Positions 16,341 through 23,964 of a stretch of DNA of 64,000 nucleotides are shown piece by piece. Positions within the stretch are counted from its first letter, which is position 1, and every line of letters begins with the position of its first letter. The notes under the pieces are model-generated. The model was not told the origin of the DNA. It made no database searches and saw only the letters and a list, made by a program, of their open reading frames with translations. The stretch comes from Mariniradius saccharolyticus AK6 (GTDB lineage: Bacteria; Bacteroidota; Bacteroidia; Cytophagales; Cyclobacteriaceae): NCBI RefSeq assembly GCF_000330725.2, contig NZ_AMZY02000013.1:124001-188000 (forward strand). The letters are read 5' to 3'. Made by a program: the position numbers and the translations under genes.

Positions 16341-18785
16341 ATGATGCTATCAAAGCTCCTCTCATACCAAAAATGCATAGTGCTGCTGGCAGTTTTCTCA
16401 GGATTGTTCGAGACGTCAGAAGCTCAGTCGAAGGGCGACTTGTCTGTCAAATGGGAACTGACCGCCAACCAACTGCAACCAAAGCAAAGCCATCAGGCAA
16501 GGTTTGTATTGACCAACAACGGCAAGGCTGCGCTACAACCGACCTGGGAACTCTATTTCAATACGATTTTCCTTTCAGTCAGACCCAAGGTGCTTACTCC
16601 GGGATTTGTCATGGAGCACCTATCTGGGGATTTTTTCAGGTTGAAACCAAAGGGAGAATTGGGTGCGCTTTTGCCGGGAGATAGCCTTGAAGTCGTTTAC
16701 ACTTCCGATAACTTCGTGCTCAAAAACAGCCATATACCCCAGGGGCTTTATTGGGTCAAAGACGCGCAATCGAAACCGGAATTGATTACTGACTATCGCA
16801 CGACATTGATTAAGGTCGAAGATTTGGCGAAAATGGCCGCGGGAACTCCTACGCCAATCCCCACGGATGAATTTACCTATAGGCAAAATGAATCCCTCAG
16901 CCTGCTCGAAAAATCCGATTTGCCGCCTTTTGTTCCCGTGCCAAAGTCCTACAAGTATTCCAAAGGCGTCTTTACTTTTCCCCCTAATCCAAAAGTCTAT
17001 ATCGATCCTGCCTTTTCCGAGCTTGGGGACTATCTGGACCAAGTATTGAAAACCCACCTTGCGGGCCAAATCTCAAAAGCCTCGAAATCAGAAGCGGACG
17101 TTTTGTTGCTGAAAAGTCCTGGAGCAGCCAATCCGGAATCCTATAGAATCTCGGTTTCCAAAACCATCCTCGTCGAGGCAGCATCAGTGCAAGGTGCCTT
17201 TTATGGTATCCAATCGCTTTTGGCCTTGGTTTCCGAAAAGTCTGGCGGTAATCGCTCCCAAAGCCTCAAGCTCGATTACCTCGAAATCGAGGATTGGCCG
17301 GATTTCGGCTATCGGGGATTTTTCCTCGATATCGCCCGCAACTTCCAATCGAAAGCCGCCATCCTGAAGCTCTTGGATTTGTTGGCTTTTTACAAACTGA
17401 ACGTCTTCCATATCAACATGGCCAACGACGAGGCTTGGCGGATCGAGATTTCAGGATTGCCGGAACTCACCGAGGTAGGCTCCAAAAGGGGCCACACCCC
17501 CAAGGAAGTCGACAATCTTTGGCCCTACTACGGTTCCGGGCCTTTCGTTGATCAATCTCCACATGGCACTGGTTTTCTGAGCCGTGAGGATTTTAAGGAG
17601 ATACTTCGCTATGCCAAGGCGCGCCATATCCAAGTGATACCCGAGATCGGCGTGCCGGCACATTCCAAAGCGGCAATCGTCGCGATGCGCAAGCGCTACC
17701 ATGATTGGATGGCTAAAGGGGATTCCATCAAGGCCAAGGAGTACCTGTTGGAGGATTTGGGGGATCAGTCCCGGTACCTTTCCGCGCAAAACTTCAGGGA
17801 CAACACCATCTGTGTCTGTCAGGAATCTACTTATCGGTTTTATGAAAAAGTCGTCGACGAGATTCTGCTAGTGTACGCCGATGCGGACATGCCCCTCCGC
17901 ACCTTCCATACGGGAGGCGATGAGGTGCCACGCGGCGTTTGGTCCCAGTCCCCGGTCTGCACGGAATTCCTCGCCAAGCATCCCGAGCTCGAAGGCACGG
18001 AAGGACTCAAAGGCTATTTCTACCGGAGAATCGCGGCCATGTTTGCCTCCAAGGGTCTGCAGGTCGCTGGCTGGGAGGAAATCGGGCAATCGCCCAAAAC
18101 CGAAAATGGAAAGCAGATCCACGTCCCCAATCAGGAATTTGCCGACAAGGGATTCCGGGTCTATGCCTGGAATGCCGTCGCCGGCTGGGGAGGGGAGGAC
18201 ATGGCCTACCAACTGGCCAATGCGGGCTATGAGGTCATCATCTGCAATTCCTCTAATTTCTACTTCGACTTGGCTTACGACATGCATCCCGACGAACCTG
18301 GGCATCAATGGTCCGGATTTGTCGATACCAAAACGGCTTGGCGCACGGTACCCTACAACCATTTTATCTCCAACGATACCGATATGTATGGCAAGCCGAT
18401 CGACGTGGCAGCCCTGGCTAAAGGAATAGTTTCCCTGAATGCCCTTGGCAGACAGCACATCAAAGGCGTGCAGGGGCAACTCTGGTCTGAAACTGTCAAA
18501 GGCCAAGCCATGATGGAATATTACCTGCTGCCCAAGATGCTGGGATACGTCGAAAGGGCCTGGAATGCCGAACCTGCCTGGAGTCTGGAGCCAGATCCCG
18601 CCAGCCGCCATACCAAACGGGAAGAGGCCTGGAATATCTTCGCCAACGTGCTGGGACAAAAGGAAATCCCGCGCCTAGCGCACCTGTTCGGGGGATTCAA
18701 TGTCCGCATGCCAAGACCCGGCATAATCCTCGAAAACGGGCATACCAAGACCAATATCGCTTATCCGGGATTGGGGGGGAGGTGA
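16341..18785 (+). CDS. Glycoside hydrolase family 20 beta-N-acetylhexosaminidase, apparently shortened at the C-terminus
   Basis: An 814-residue secreted enzyme. A signal peptide (cleavage likely after SEA, near residue 28) is followed by a CHB_HEX-type N-terminal carbohydrate-binding domain (~35-160), a GH20b domain and the GH20 barrel. The catalytic pair D527-E528 is in HTGGDEVPRG. It releases GlcNAc or GalNAc from chitin- or peptidoglycan-derived chains. The final residues PRPGIILENGHTKTNIAYPG are the start of the C-terminal chitobiase-type domain that in relatives continues with IRYTTDGS-like sequence. Here the chain ends five residues later. No continuation was found in other frames up to 19134. 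GC is higher than in the following island. Loss of the accessory domain may or may not affect activity. Confidence 0.92.
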   Translation: MMLSKLLSYQKCIVLLAVFSGLFETSEAQSKGDLSVKWELTANQLQPKQSHQARFVLTNNGKAALQPTWELYFNTIFLSVRPKVLTPGFVMEHLSGDFFRLKPKGELGALLPGDSLEVVYTSDNFVLKNSHIPQGLYWVKDAQSKPELITDYRTTLIKVEDLAKMAAGTPTPIPTDEFTYRQNESLSLLEKSDLPPFVPVPKSYKYSKGVFTFPPNPKVYIDPAFSELGDYLDQVLKTHLAGQISKASKSEADVLLLKSPGAANPESYRISVSKTILVEAASVQGAFYGIQSLLALVSEKSGGNRSQSLKLDYLEIEDWPDFGYRGFFLDIARNFQSKAAILKLLDLLAFYKLNVFHINMANDEAWRIEISGLPELTEVGSKRGHTPKEVDNLWPYYGSGPFVDQSPHGTGFLSREDFKEILRYAKARHIQVIPEIGVPAHSKAAIVAMRKRYHDWMAKGDSIKAKEYLLEDLGDQSRYLSAQNFRDNTICVCQESTYRFYEKVVDEILLVYADADMPLRTFHTGGDEVPRGVWSQSPVCTEFLAKHPELEGTEGLKGYFYRRIAAMFASKGLQVAGWEEIGQSPKTENGKQIHVPNQEFADKGFRVYAWNAVAGWGGEDMAYQLANAGYEVIICNSSNFYFDLAYDMHPDEPGHQWSGFVDTKTAWRTVPYNHFISNDTDMYGKPIDVAALAKGIVSLNALGRQHIKGVQGQLWSETVKGQAMMEYYLLPKMLGYVERAWNAEPAWSLEPDPASRHTKREEAWNIFANVLGQKEIPRLAHLFGGFNVRMPRPGIILENGHTKTNIAYPGLGGR

Positions 18786-18896
18786 GAAAAAAACGTCATG
18801 ATGGCCGCACGCACTTACAATCTGAAAACCTGTCTGCCGTCGTGCAGGAGTAACTTTCCTTTGAACTGCGGTTAGCGAAAAGGCCGGCCATGGCAA

Positions 18897-18918
18897 TGAA
18901 AAAGGCCCTCAGGGGCCT
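18897..18918 (-). terminator. Minus-strand terminator downstream of the OLD-like gene
   Basis: Stem AGGCCC (18903-18908) / GGGCCT (18913-18918) with a TCAG loop. On the minus strand it is followed by TTTTT. It lies about 220 nt beyond the stop codon of the OLD-like ATPase gene, past the downstream boundary site. Confidence 0.6.
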
Positions 18919-19082
18919 AAAATTTGCTTTTCTGGAGCTGTTTTGGGCCGATATCATCGCTATACCTGCTCCTGGCCCCGCCTGACCGAAAAACGATCCC
19001 GTTTTCGCCAGCCAATCAAAAATCCCAAAAATCTACCACTTCCTTTAAAAAACTTCTATTTCCTTAATTCAAGGGGATGTTG

Positions 19083-19111
19083 TGCAACGGTTACCCATGT
19101 TGTAGGCGGCC
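19083..19111. repeat. Cassette-boundary-like site A
   Basis: The core CAACGG (19085-19090), seven bases (TTACCCA), then TGTTGTAGGCGGCC (19098-19111) matches the outer parts of the longer site at 20815-20962 (CAACGG ... CGTGTTACTGGCTGCC) with the interior missing. It lies about 25 nt downstream of the stop codon of the OLD-like gene. Confidence 0.5.
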
Positions 19112-19134
19112 TTTCGTCGCCACACATGTTTGTG

Positions 19135-20802
19135 CTATTCAGGTGTCCCTTTACGGCTTGGATTGGTAAACCACGCTTTTATTTTTCCTATAAAGTCCCA
19201 AACATCACCTGTTGTTGGCTTAATATAAGTTGCCAAACTTGGGTCTTCTCCTAACTTTTCAAAAATTTCAATTAGCCAGTCAGGAGTATGACCAGTTACA
19301 CCTAAAGATTTGAGCCAACTTTCCAACTCGCCTTTTCTCACGGCAAAAATTCCATACTCATCAAGTTGGTCGAATAGGTTGTTGCAGGCTTCTTTATCTG
19401 CTGCATCTAATACGTCAACACCGCCTTGTGTCTTAAAGTTGATTGGCAATTTAGCGTCAAATCTTGTTTTTATTTTTGCCCTTGAAGTTGCAGTAGCATT
19501 TATTGTTAGTTCTGGAATAAATGCACTTACTAATAGATTAGTCCAAACAGAACCTCCTTCTTTTACCACGTCCACATCGACTATGGCTGCACATGGAATT
19601 CCCATTTCTCTCAATGGCTTCATTATTTCATGAATAGTCTGCTTGTTTTGAGCATTTAAGAAAAGACAATTTGGGATGCCTTTTGAAGGCTCAAATGCGA
19701 GAAGTCTATCATTTACTTCTTGGTAAAATGCTCTATCAGCATCTGCTTCAGTTACCACTACATACTCATAGAAAAGACCATTCAATACACCAGTTGACCT
19801 TAATAGCGGATGCCTCATTAGTTTTAACACCTTTTCGCTTTGTAAAATTCGTGCAGTAGGCGTATTATTGGAGTATGTGAGGCGAATTATATTCAAAGGT
19901 GTTCCTGATTGGATACATCCCATTAAAAAGTTTGCACTATGGGTTGATACAAATAAGTTTTTAAAAGTGCCGTTTACAGAATTGCTTACCTCTCGACCTA
20001 AATTAGACGCTAAAGAAGGGTGCAAAAAAGCTTCTGGCTCATCAATCAAAATGACTTTTGGGTCTCCTGCAATGATAGTAGTTATTATTCCAGTAAAAGC
20101 TTTGACTCCATCACTTGCAAGCATTATATCCAAAGCTTTTCTGTGAAACTCCACTGCCTCTTCATGTATGCCCCTCTCTTGGATATCATTTGTAGGAGGT
20201 GTATCAGAAAGTCTTATTCGTAAGGTGCCTAAGTTTGTCGGGTCAATTACAAAATATTTTCTAAAGGCATCATAAATTATTCTTCTGACCTCGGCTCTTT
20301 TGGTATTATCCTTAAAGAGAACTGCTAAGTGATTTTGTGGATGCGATTGTAAATCACCTGCGCTTTGTTGTTGAACAAGATTAATCCGGCTACCTCCATC
20401 AATTCTTATTGTGTTAAATGAAACAAAGTAAGCACAGTAGTTTCGTTTATTTGTGCTAACATCAGTCAGGTAATTAAGTAAATCATTTCTGTTTAATTGA
20501 TTTCTCCAAGCCCCTTTTCCAAACATTATGTGGTTTGGATGGATAAATTCCCCAACGTTTGGAGGTAAGGTATGATTGTTTATTTCGCTTTCAGGGTCAG
20601 GTAAATTAGAGAACTCAATGTCATTAACAATTACGTCTGTCCCACTGGAAGTTCCATTGCTGCAAAAATTTTGTATCTCAATTAATACCTTGCTTTTTCC
20701 TGCATTGTTTGGTCCTACAAATACTGTTATAGGTGTCGTATCAGTTTCTAAAGGAAGCTTAGTCGGGGACGAGCCGAATTTCAATTTTAACTTACTTATC
20801 AT
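19135..20802 (-). CDS. OLD-family-like ATPase with TOPRIM nuclease domain
   Basis: A 555-residue protein. Walker A is GPNNAGKS (30-37), an ABC/SMC-like signature ASDGVKAF is near 229-236, Walker B is VILIDEPEAF (250-259), and the switch histidine is in STHSANF (286-292). A TOPRIM-like part follows: VVTEADADRAFY (349-360) provides the glutamate (E352) and IVDVDVV (407-413) the DxD pair. OLD proteins are ATP-powered nucleases; stand-alone or paired members act in phage defence (P2 Old, Gabija GajA, PARIS AriA). No partner such as a UvrD helicase is adjacent; the nearest same-strand gene is a PIN-domain gene. GC is clearly lower than in the GH20 gene, and boundary-like sites lie on both sides, suggesting transfer. 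Defence function is inferred. Confidence 0.83.
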   Translation of the reverse strand: MISKLKLKFGSSPTKLPLETDTTPITVFVGPNNAGKSKVLIEIQNFCSNGTSSGTDVIVNDIEFSNLPDPESEINNHTLPPNVGEFIHPNHIMFGKGAWRNQLNRNDLLNYLTDVSTNKRNYCAYFVSFNTIRIDGGSRINLVQQQSAGDLQSHPQNHLAVLFKDNTKRAEVRRIIYDAFRKYFVIDPTNLGTLRIRLSDTPPTNDIQERGIHEEAVEFHRKALDIMLASDGVKAFTGIITTIIAGDPKVILIDEPEAFLHPSLASNLGREVSNSVNGTFKNLFVSTHSANFLMGCIQSGTPLNIIRLTYSNNTPTARILQSEKVLKLMRHPLLRSTGVLNGLFYEYVVVTEADADRAFYQEVNDRLLAFEPSKGIPNCLFLNAQNKQTIHEIMKPLREMGIPCAAIVDVDVVKEGGSVWTNLLVSAFIPELTINATATSRAKIKTRFDAKLPINFKTQGGVDVLDAADKEACNNLFDQLDEYGIFAVRKGELESWLKSLGVTGHTPDWLIEIFEKLGEDPSLATYIKPTTGDVWDFIGKIKAWFTNPSRKGTPE

Positions 20803-20814
20803 AAAGGATTGTCA

Positions 20815-20962
20815 GTTGGTGGCGTACAACGGTCTCGGGCTTTGCGTTCGGGCGGGTTTCGGAGCACAAAGTTTCAATTTATTACTAAAGTTCATTAGAA
20901 GCACAAAGCACCAAGTTTGCACGTCACCCCGCCTGACGCAAAACCCGTGTTACTGGCTGCCC
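20815..20962. repeat. Cassette-boundary-like site B: long imperfect palindrome
   Basis: A ~148-nt GC-rich element between the two island genes. Outer ends: GGCGTACAACGG (20821-20832) pairs imperfectly with CCGTGTTACTGGC (20945-20957). Inner arms: GGGCTTTGCG (20837-20846) with CGCAAAACCC (20937-20946), and GGCGGG (20851-20856) with CCCGCC (20928-20933). The AT-rich centre holds repeated GCACAAAG words. Size and paired-arm form resemble integron attC recombination sites, although the usual core triplet motifs are not clear. It follows the PIN gene stop by about 48 nt and precedes the OLD-like gene start by 13 nt. Confidence 0.6.
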
Positions 20963-21009
20963 TTCTTTCTGTTTGCTTACTTATGTCTATTCTTTGTTTC
21001 ATAAATATT

Positions 21010-22125
21010 TCAATAGTAGTGTTTTCTGGGATTGAAACTATCCATAACGTCTAATTTTTTGCCATAGTTAATGTCTTCAATTTCTAATTCAGCAAATTCC
21101 TCGTCAGTGTCAAAATGAGCATTAATTGTTACCGGAATGTCGTAAGTGTCTTCAATGCTGAATGTCTTAGATTCAACAAAATGATGTTTGTCGTCTTCTT
21201 TGTCATACCACGCTTCAGAGTAATCATCGGCAGAAAATGAAACTTCAAATGAAAATGTTATACTACATTCAAGTTTTGCTGTCTTGTCTGTTGTATTTAG
21301 TGATACTATTGAAAATGAATTTAAGTCAATGTCGCTTATGTCTATTTGTTGAACCGAATCTATTTCAAGTTCGTCAATTTGATAAGTAGAACCGATTTCG
21401 TCTTCAATGGCTCTCATAATCATTTCTTTTGTCTCTTTCTCTAAAAACGCTTTTGAATTTCTAAATTCATCTTCCAAAAGCTCAATTGCTCTTTCAGATA
21501 TTTCTTCATTAGTTGTTCTAATTATTAAGTCATATAGTAATGATGAGTCTTCTGTTGGAATAAGTATTTTACTACTATAACTAAGCATGTCATTGTCTGA
21601 TGAAAGAAGATAGGATGTTTGCTTTTTAGAAGAAAAATATTCTACAAGTGCTTTTAAAGTAAATGCGTCCGGGAATTCGTGTTTTTTTTCACCTTCTTTG
21701 AAAGGGTGTCTATTATTAAAGTAGGCGTCAAATATCTCTTTGATTGTTATATGTTCTGTCGGAATTATTACAGCTTTATTTTCCTTTAACCAATTGTCGA
21801 AATCGGTTTTAAATTTTAAATGCAGAGCTTCAATGTCAATTTTTGGCAACTCAAAGTATCCTTTCATTTCAGGAAAATTCCGAAGGACACGTGCATTTGT
21901 TGCTAATTGTTCTTTTGGTTTTTTGGTTTTTTCTTCTGAGGCAACAAGGTTTTTTCGAAACCTTGCTATTGTTTCTCTATAAGTAATGTCCGTTATAAAA
22001 ATATTAGCTATTCCTTTTTTACATAATTCTGCAAGCTCGTTGATTTTAGCACCAATAAGAAAGTTGTTCTGTTCAAAGAAGGATGTGTCAAGAGAGATAT
22101 TATGTGTTAAAAGTTTTTTCTTCAT
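21010..22125 (-). CDS. PIN-like domain protein (DUF4935 type) with an uncharacterised C-terminal domain
   Basis: A 371-residue protein. The first ~185 residues resemble the DUF4935 PIN-like group. The acidic residues expected in a PIN active site are visible: D13 in SLDTSFF, E51 in YRETI, D153 in HEFPDAF, and D177/D179 in SSDNDM. PIN domains are Mg-dependent RNases or DNases. Residues ~200-260 are helical and highly charged. The C-terminal ~110 residues alternate short hydrophobic strands with acidic stretches (SIVSLNTTDKTAKLECSITFSFEV), suggesting a beta-sheet domain that was not recognised. It is low in GC, on the same strand as the OLD-like gene, and separated from it by palindromic site B. 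A role as a toxin or defence nuclease is plausible but unproven. Confidence 0.75.
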   Translation of the reverse strand: MKKKLLTHNISLDTSFFEQNNFLIGAKINELAELCKKGIANIFITDITYRETIARFRKNLVASEEKTKKPKEQLATNARVLRNFPEMKGYFELPKIDIEALHLKFKTDFDNWLKENKAVIIPTEHITIKEIFDAYFNNRHPFKEGEKKHEFPDAFTLKALVEYFSSKKQTSYLLSSDNDMLSYSSKILIPTEDSSLLYDLIIRTTNEEISERAIELLEDEFRNSKAFLEKETKEMIMRAIEDEIGSTYQIDELEIDSVQQIDISDIDLNSFSIVSLNTTDKTAKLECSITFSFEVSFSADDYSEAWYDKEDDKHHFVESKTFSIEDTYDIPVTINAHFDTDEEFAELEIEDINYGKKLDVMDSFNPRKHYY

Positions 22126-22145
22126 TTTTTTTGTAAAGATGTCAG

Positions 22146-22183
22146 TTTAGTTGCAGTCATAATTAGGGTTGCCAGTAACTTGT
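22146..22183. repeat. Cassette-boundary-like site C (partial)
   Basis: GGGTTGCCAGTAAC at 22166-22179 is, in inverse orientation, 12 of 14 identical to GTTACTGGCTGCCC at 20949-20962 in site B, so the PIN gene is flanked by inverted ends. On the minus strand the following bases (AAACTGACATC) resemble those after site B (CCAACTGACAATC), just before each gene's start codon. It looks like one half of a boundary site. Confidence 0.5.
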
Positions 22184-22258
22184 ATATACACGAAACAAAC
22201 TTTCGCTTTTGGTCTTGAATTTGGGTGGATAGGCGAAGGTTTATATCGTTTTCTATAC

Positions 22259-22460
22259 TCTCCTAAGATAATAGATTTCAATCAAAAGCTGAAAATTGAA
22301 AACTTGGATTTTGGGTTTTTTCCGCAAAAATGTATTTGGGGGATTTGGGTAGAAAAGTACAGTGATTAGCGCTTTGGCTGTGTTTCCCTTAAGACCAGTC
22401 TAGCTTTTGACTGACTGGAGAAAGCAGTATCGGGACAAATCCTGCTTCCGGGGAAGCAGG
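22259..22460. repeat. 202-bp direct repeat, copy 1
   Basis: It begins TCTCCTAAGATAATAG and ends in a perfect 9-bp hairpin CCTGCTTCC-GG-GGAAGCAGG (22441-22460). It matches 24978-25179 in the same orientation with about ten differences by eye, including two single-base indels. A second smaller hairpin, CCAGTC...GACTGG, lies around 22395-22420. No coding content was seen. Sequences on both sides of the two copies differ. Confidence 0.9.
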
Positions 22461-22531
22461 GTTACAGTAATCCCAAAGATATCCTTGCTCAAATTTTTAT
22501 ATTCAGTTCTAGGCGTCCGCCGAAGCCAATT

Positions 22532-23683
22532 TCAATGATCCACTGTGCGTGTTTTGCTGGAGGAGATAGTTCTTGCATATTCCCTACGCAATGCTTCGAT
22601 GATGCGGCAGATCTTTTTCGGAGGGAACTCAAGGTTATTGATGCGGATTACTTCCGGATAACTTTCCCCTTTTTTCTTGAGCAGTAATTCATCAATACCA
22701 TCGTGGTGGTGGTGAAAAATATGGTCGATCTCATCCCACTTAAAAATGTTTTTATAAGGTGTTTTTATTCCCTGCGAATTTACAGTCAAAGTAATTTCAC
22801 GCGTAAGTGTCTGTCCAACTAGTAAAGCCAAAGAGATTACTAGACCCGACAAAAGGCTAAGCCAAAGGTACATATCCATTTCGTCAATGTAGACGGTTAT
22901 TAAAATCGTGATCATGATCATGGGAAAAATCGACCCCATGATATTCCCTAGATTGGACCGACGGATATTGTAATCGCGAAGCGTGATAATCTCTCTTGCT
23001 TCGAAATAGTCAGAAATCGGTCTGATTTTTCCGTTGAAATCCAGATACTTCAGTTTTTCAATTGACTCCTTGATGTCTTCGGGATGATCGCGATATGGAT
23101 CCAAAATCGTGTCGACCTTTCCAGCAAATGATTCTATTTTTTCCACGATCTGTTCCCGATTTTTTTGGATCACATCGATGACGACGATGGCCAGCAGAAT
23201 CCAAATCAGTAATTTGTATCGATCGAGCGGATTCGTAATGCCAGCACGCTTTTTTGTTTCTACCATGTAATCATCGATGCTGAAAACCCCATCCTCCGAG
23301 CGTACTAAGGAATAGATCATAAAAGTTTGCTTGAATCGGGATATCGCGTTATAAGCCTCCTGGTCAATTTTCCTTACATCAAACCAAATCGGCTCCCCGA
23401 CCTGCATGATTTTCCGGTTTTTTTGGAAAAGGTATGTACCGACTTTATCAAATTTTAGCTTTACAGTGTCCCCTTTCGTCGGGTTTTCCGCCAAAACAGT
23501 GATCGATTTTGCTGTGGAGTCTAGGCCAACAAAACGACCCTGGACTGTGTAGACGAGGGGTAAGTAGACTTGCGATTCTACCGGTAGTTTGTTCGCTTCA
23601 TTGATCCCAAACCAGCCGATTACAATCAAGCTACTGATGATTAAAAATCTGTTTTTTTTGAAAAATCTGGAAAGAAAATTCAT
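22532..23683 (-). CDS. Membrane protein of unknown function
   Basis: The 383-residue product has an N-terminal membrane segment (~residues 10-28). An extracytoplasmic region of about 120 residues follows, including a short beta-rich stretch (VQGRFVGLDSTAKSITVLAEN). A second membrane segment lies near 155-172, then a cytoplasmic helical region, and a close pair of membrane segments at about 248-292. The C-terminal ~80 residues (TVNSQGIKTPYKNIFKWDEI...) resemble small bacterial PH-like domains found in membrane proteins, but the match is weak. A HHHH run occurs in IFHHHHDG. It is in the accessory stretch between the two copies of the 202-bp repeat. About 280 nt upstream, to the next gene, contain nothing recognisable. 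No function can be assigned. Confidence 0.72.
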   Translation of the reverse strand: MNFLSRFFKKNRFLIISSLIVIGWFGINEANKLPVESQVYLPLVYTVQGRFVGLDSTAKSITVLAENPTKGDTVKLKFDKVGTYLFQKNRKIMQVGEPIWFDVRKIDQEAYNAISRFKQTFMIYSLVRSEDGVFSIDDYMVETKKRAGITNPLDRYKLLIWILLAIVVIDVIQKNREQIVEKIESFAGKVDTILDPYRDHPEDIKESIEKLKYLDFNGKIRPISDYFEAREIITLRDYNIRRSNLGNIMGSIFPMIMITILITVYIDEMDMYLWLSLLSGLVISLALLVGQTLTREITLTVNSQGIKTPYKNIFKWDEIDHIFHHHHDGIDELLLKKKGESYPEVIRINNLEFPPKKICRIIEALRREYARTISSSKTRTVDH

Positions 23684-23964
23684 CTACTGGATTTGACTTG
23701 GTCTAAGCACTATTTCAGCCAAATGTAAAAACTAAGATTGTTTCATTTGATAAATCAAGATAAAAATTGTGTCTATAGTTTTTTGTCTTCCTGATTCAAT
23801 GCGATGTTCCCATAGTTTGCAACACGTTTGTCCATATCGAGATCGAATACTCGTTTTTTCACATAAACCCCAAATCGACCCCTTTACAGGAGAATTACAT
23901 AATTCATGATTCAAACCCAGTTTGCCTTGTTGCAATAAGTGTTTTGTCAAGGCTTTGAATTTCT

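Larger units (their letters stand above)
18786..19134. other. Spacer between the shortened GH20 gene and the low-GC island
   Basis: About 350 nt without a credible gene. It holds a minus-strand terminator (18897-18918) and, at its right edge, a palindromic boundary-like site (19083-19111). GC falls noticeably from left to right across it, marking the change from host-like to island sequence. Confidence 0.5.

Noticed and set aside
16341..18785. A frameshift in the GH20 gene explaining the missing C-terminus
   Set aside because: The G-run near 18773-18780 could slip, but neither other frame continues with the expected domain sequence, so a simple frameshift does not explain it.
20815..20962. 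Site B as a pair of rho-independent terminators
   Set aside because: The paired arms are far apart, no T-run follows, and its ends recur at two other positions next to genes; a boundary site explains more.
19135..22125. A Gabija or PARIS defence system
   Set aside because: Neither a GajB-type helicase nor an AriB-type partner is adjacent; only the OLD-like protein shares the general domain plan.
22169..22369. 66-residue plus-strand frame over half-site C and repeat copy 1
   Set aside because: It spans repeat and boundary sequence, is not continued in repeat copy 2, and has no upstream signals.
22441..22460. Hairpin CCTGCTTCC-GG-GGAAGCAGG as a terminator
   Set aside because: No T-run follows on either strand in either copy, so it is treated as part of the repeat.
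23732..23950. 72-residue minus-strand frame between the membrane protein and the TonB-like protein
   Set aside because: No signal peptide, no recognisable motif, poor start context and composition unlike a gene; treated as a chance frame.
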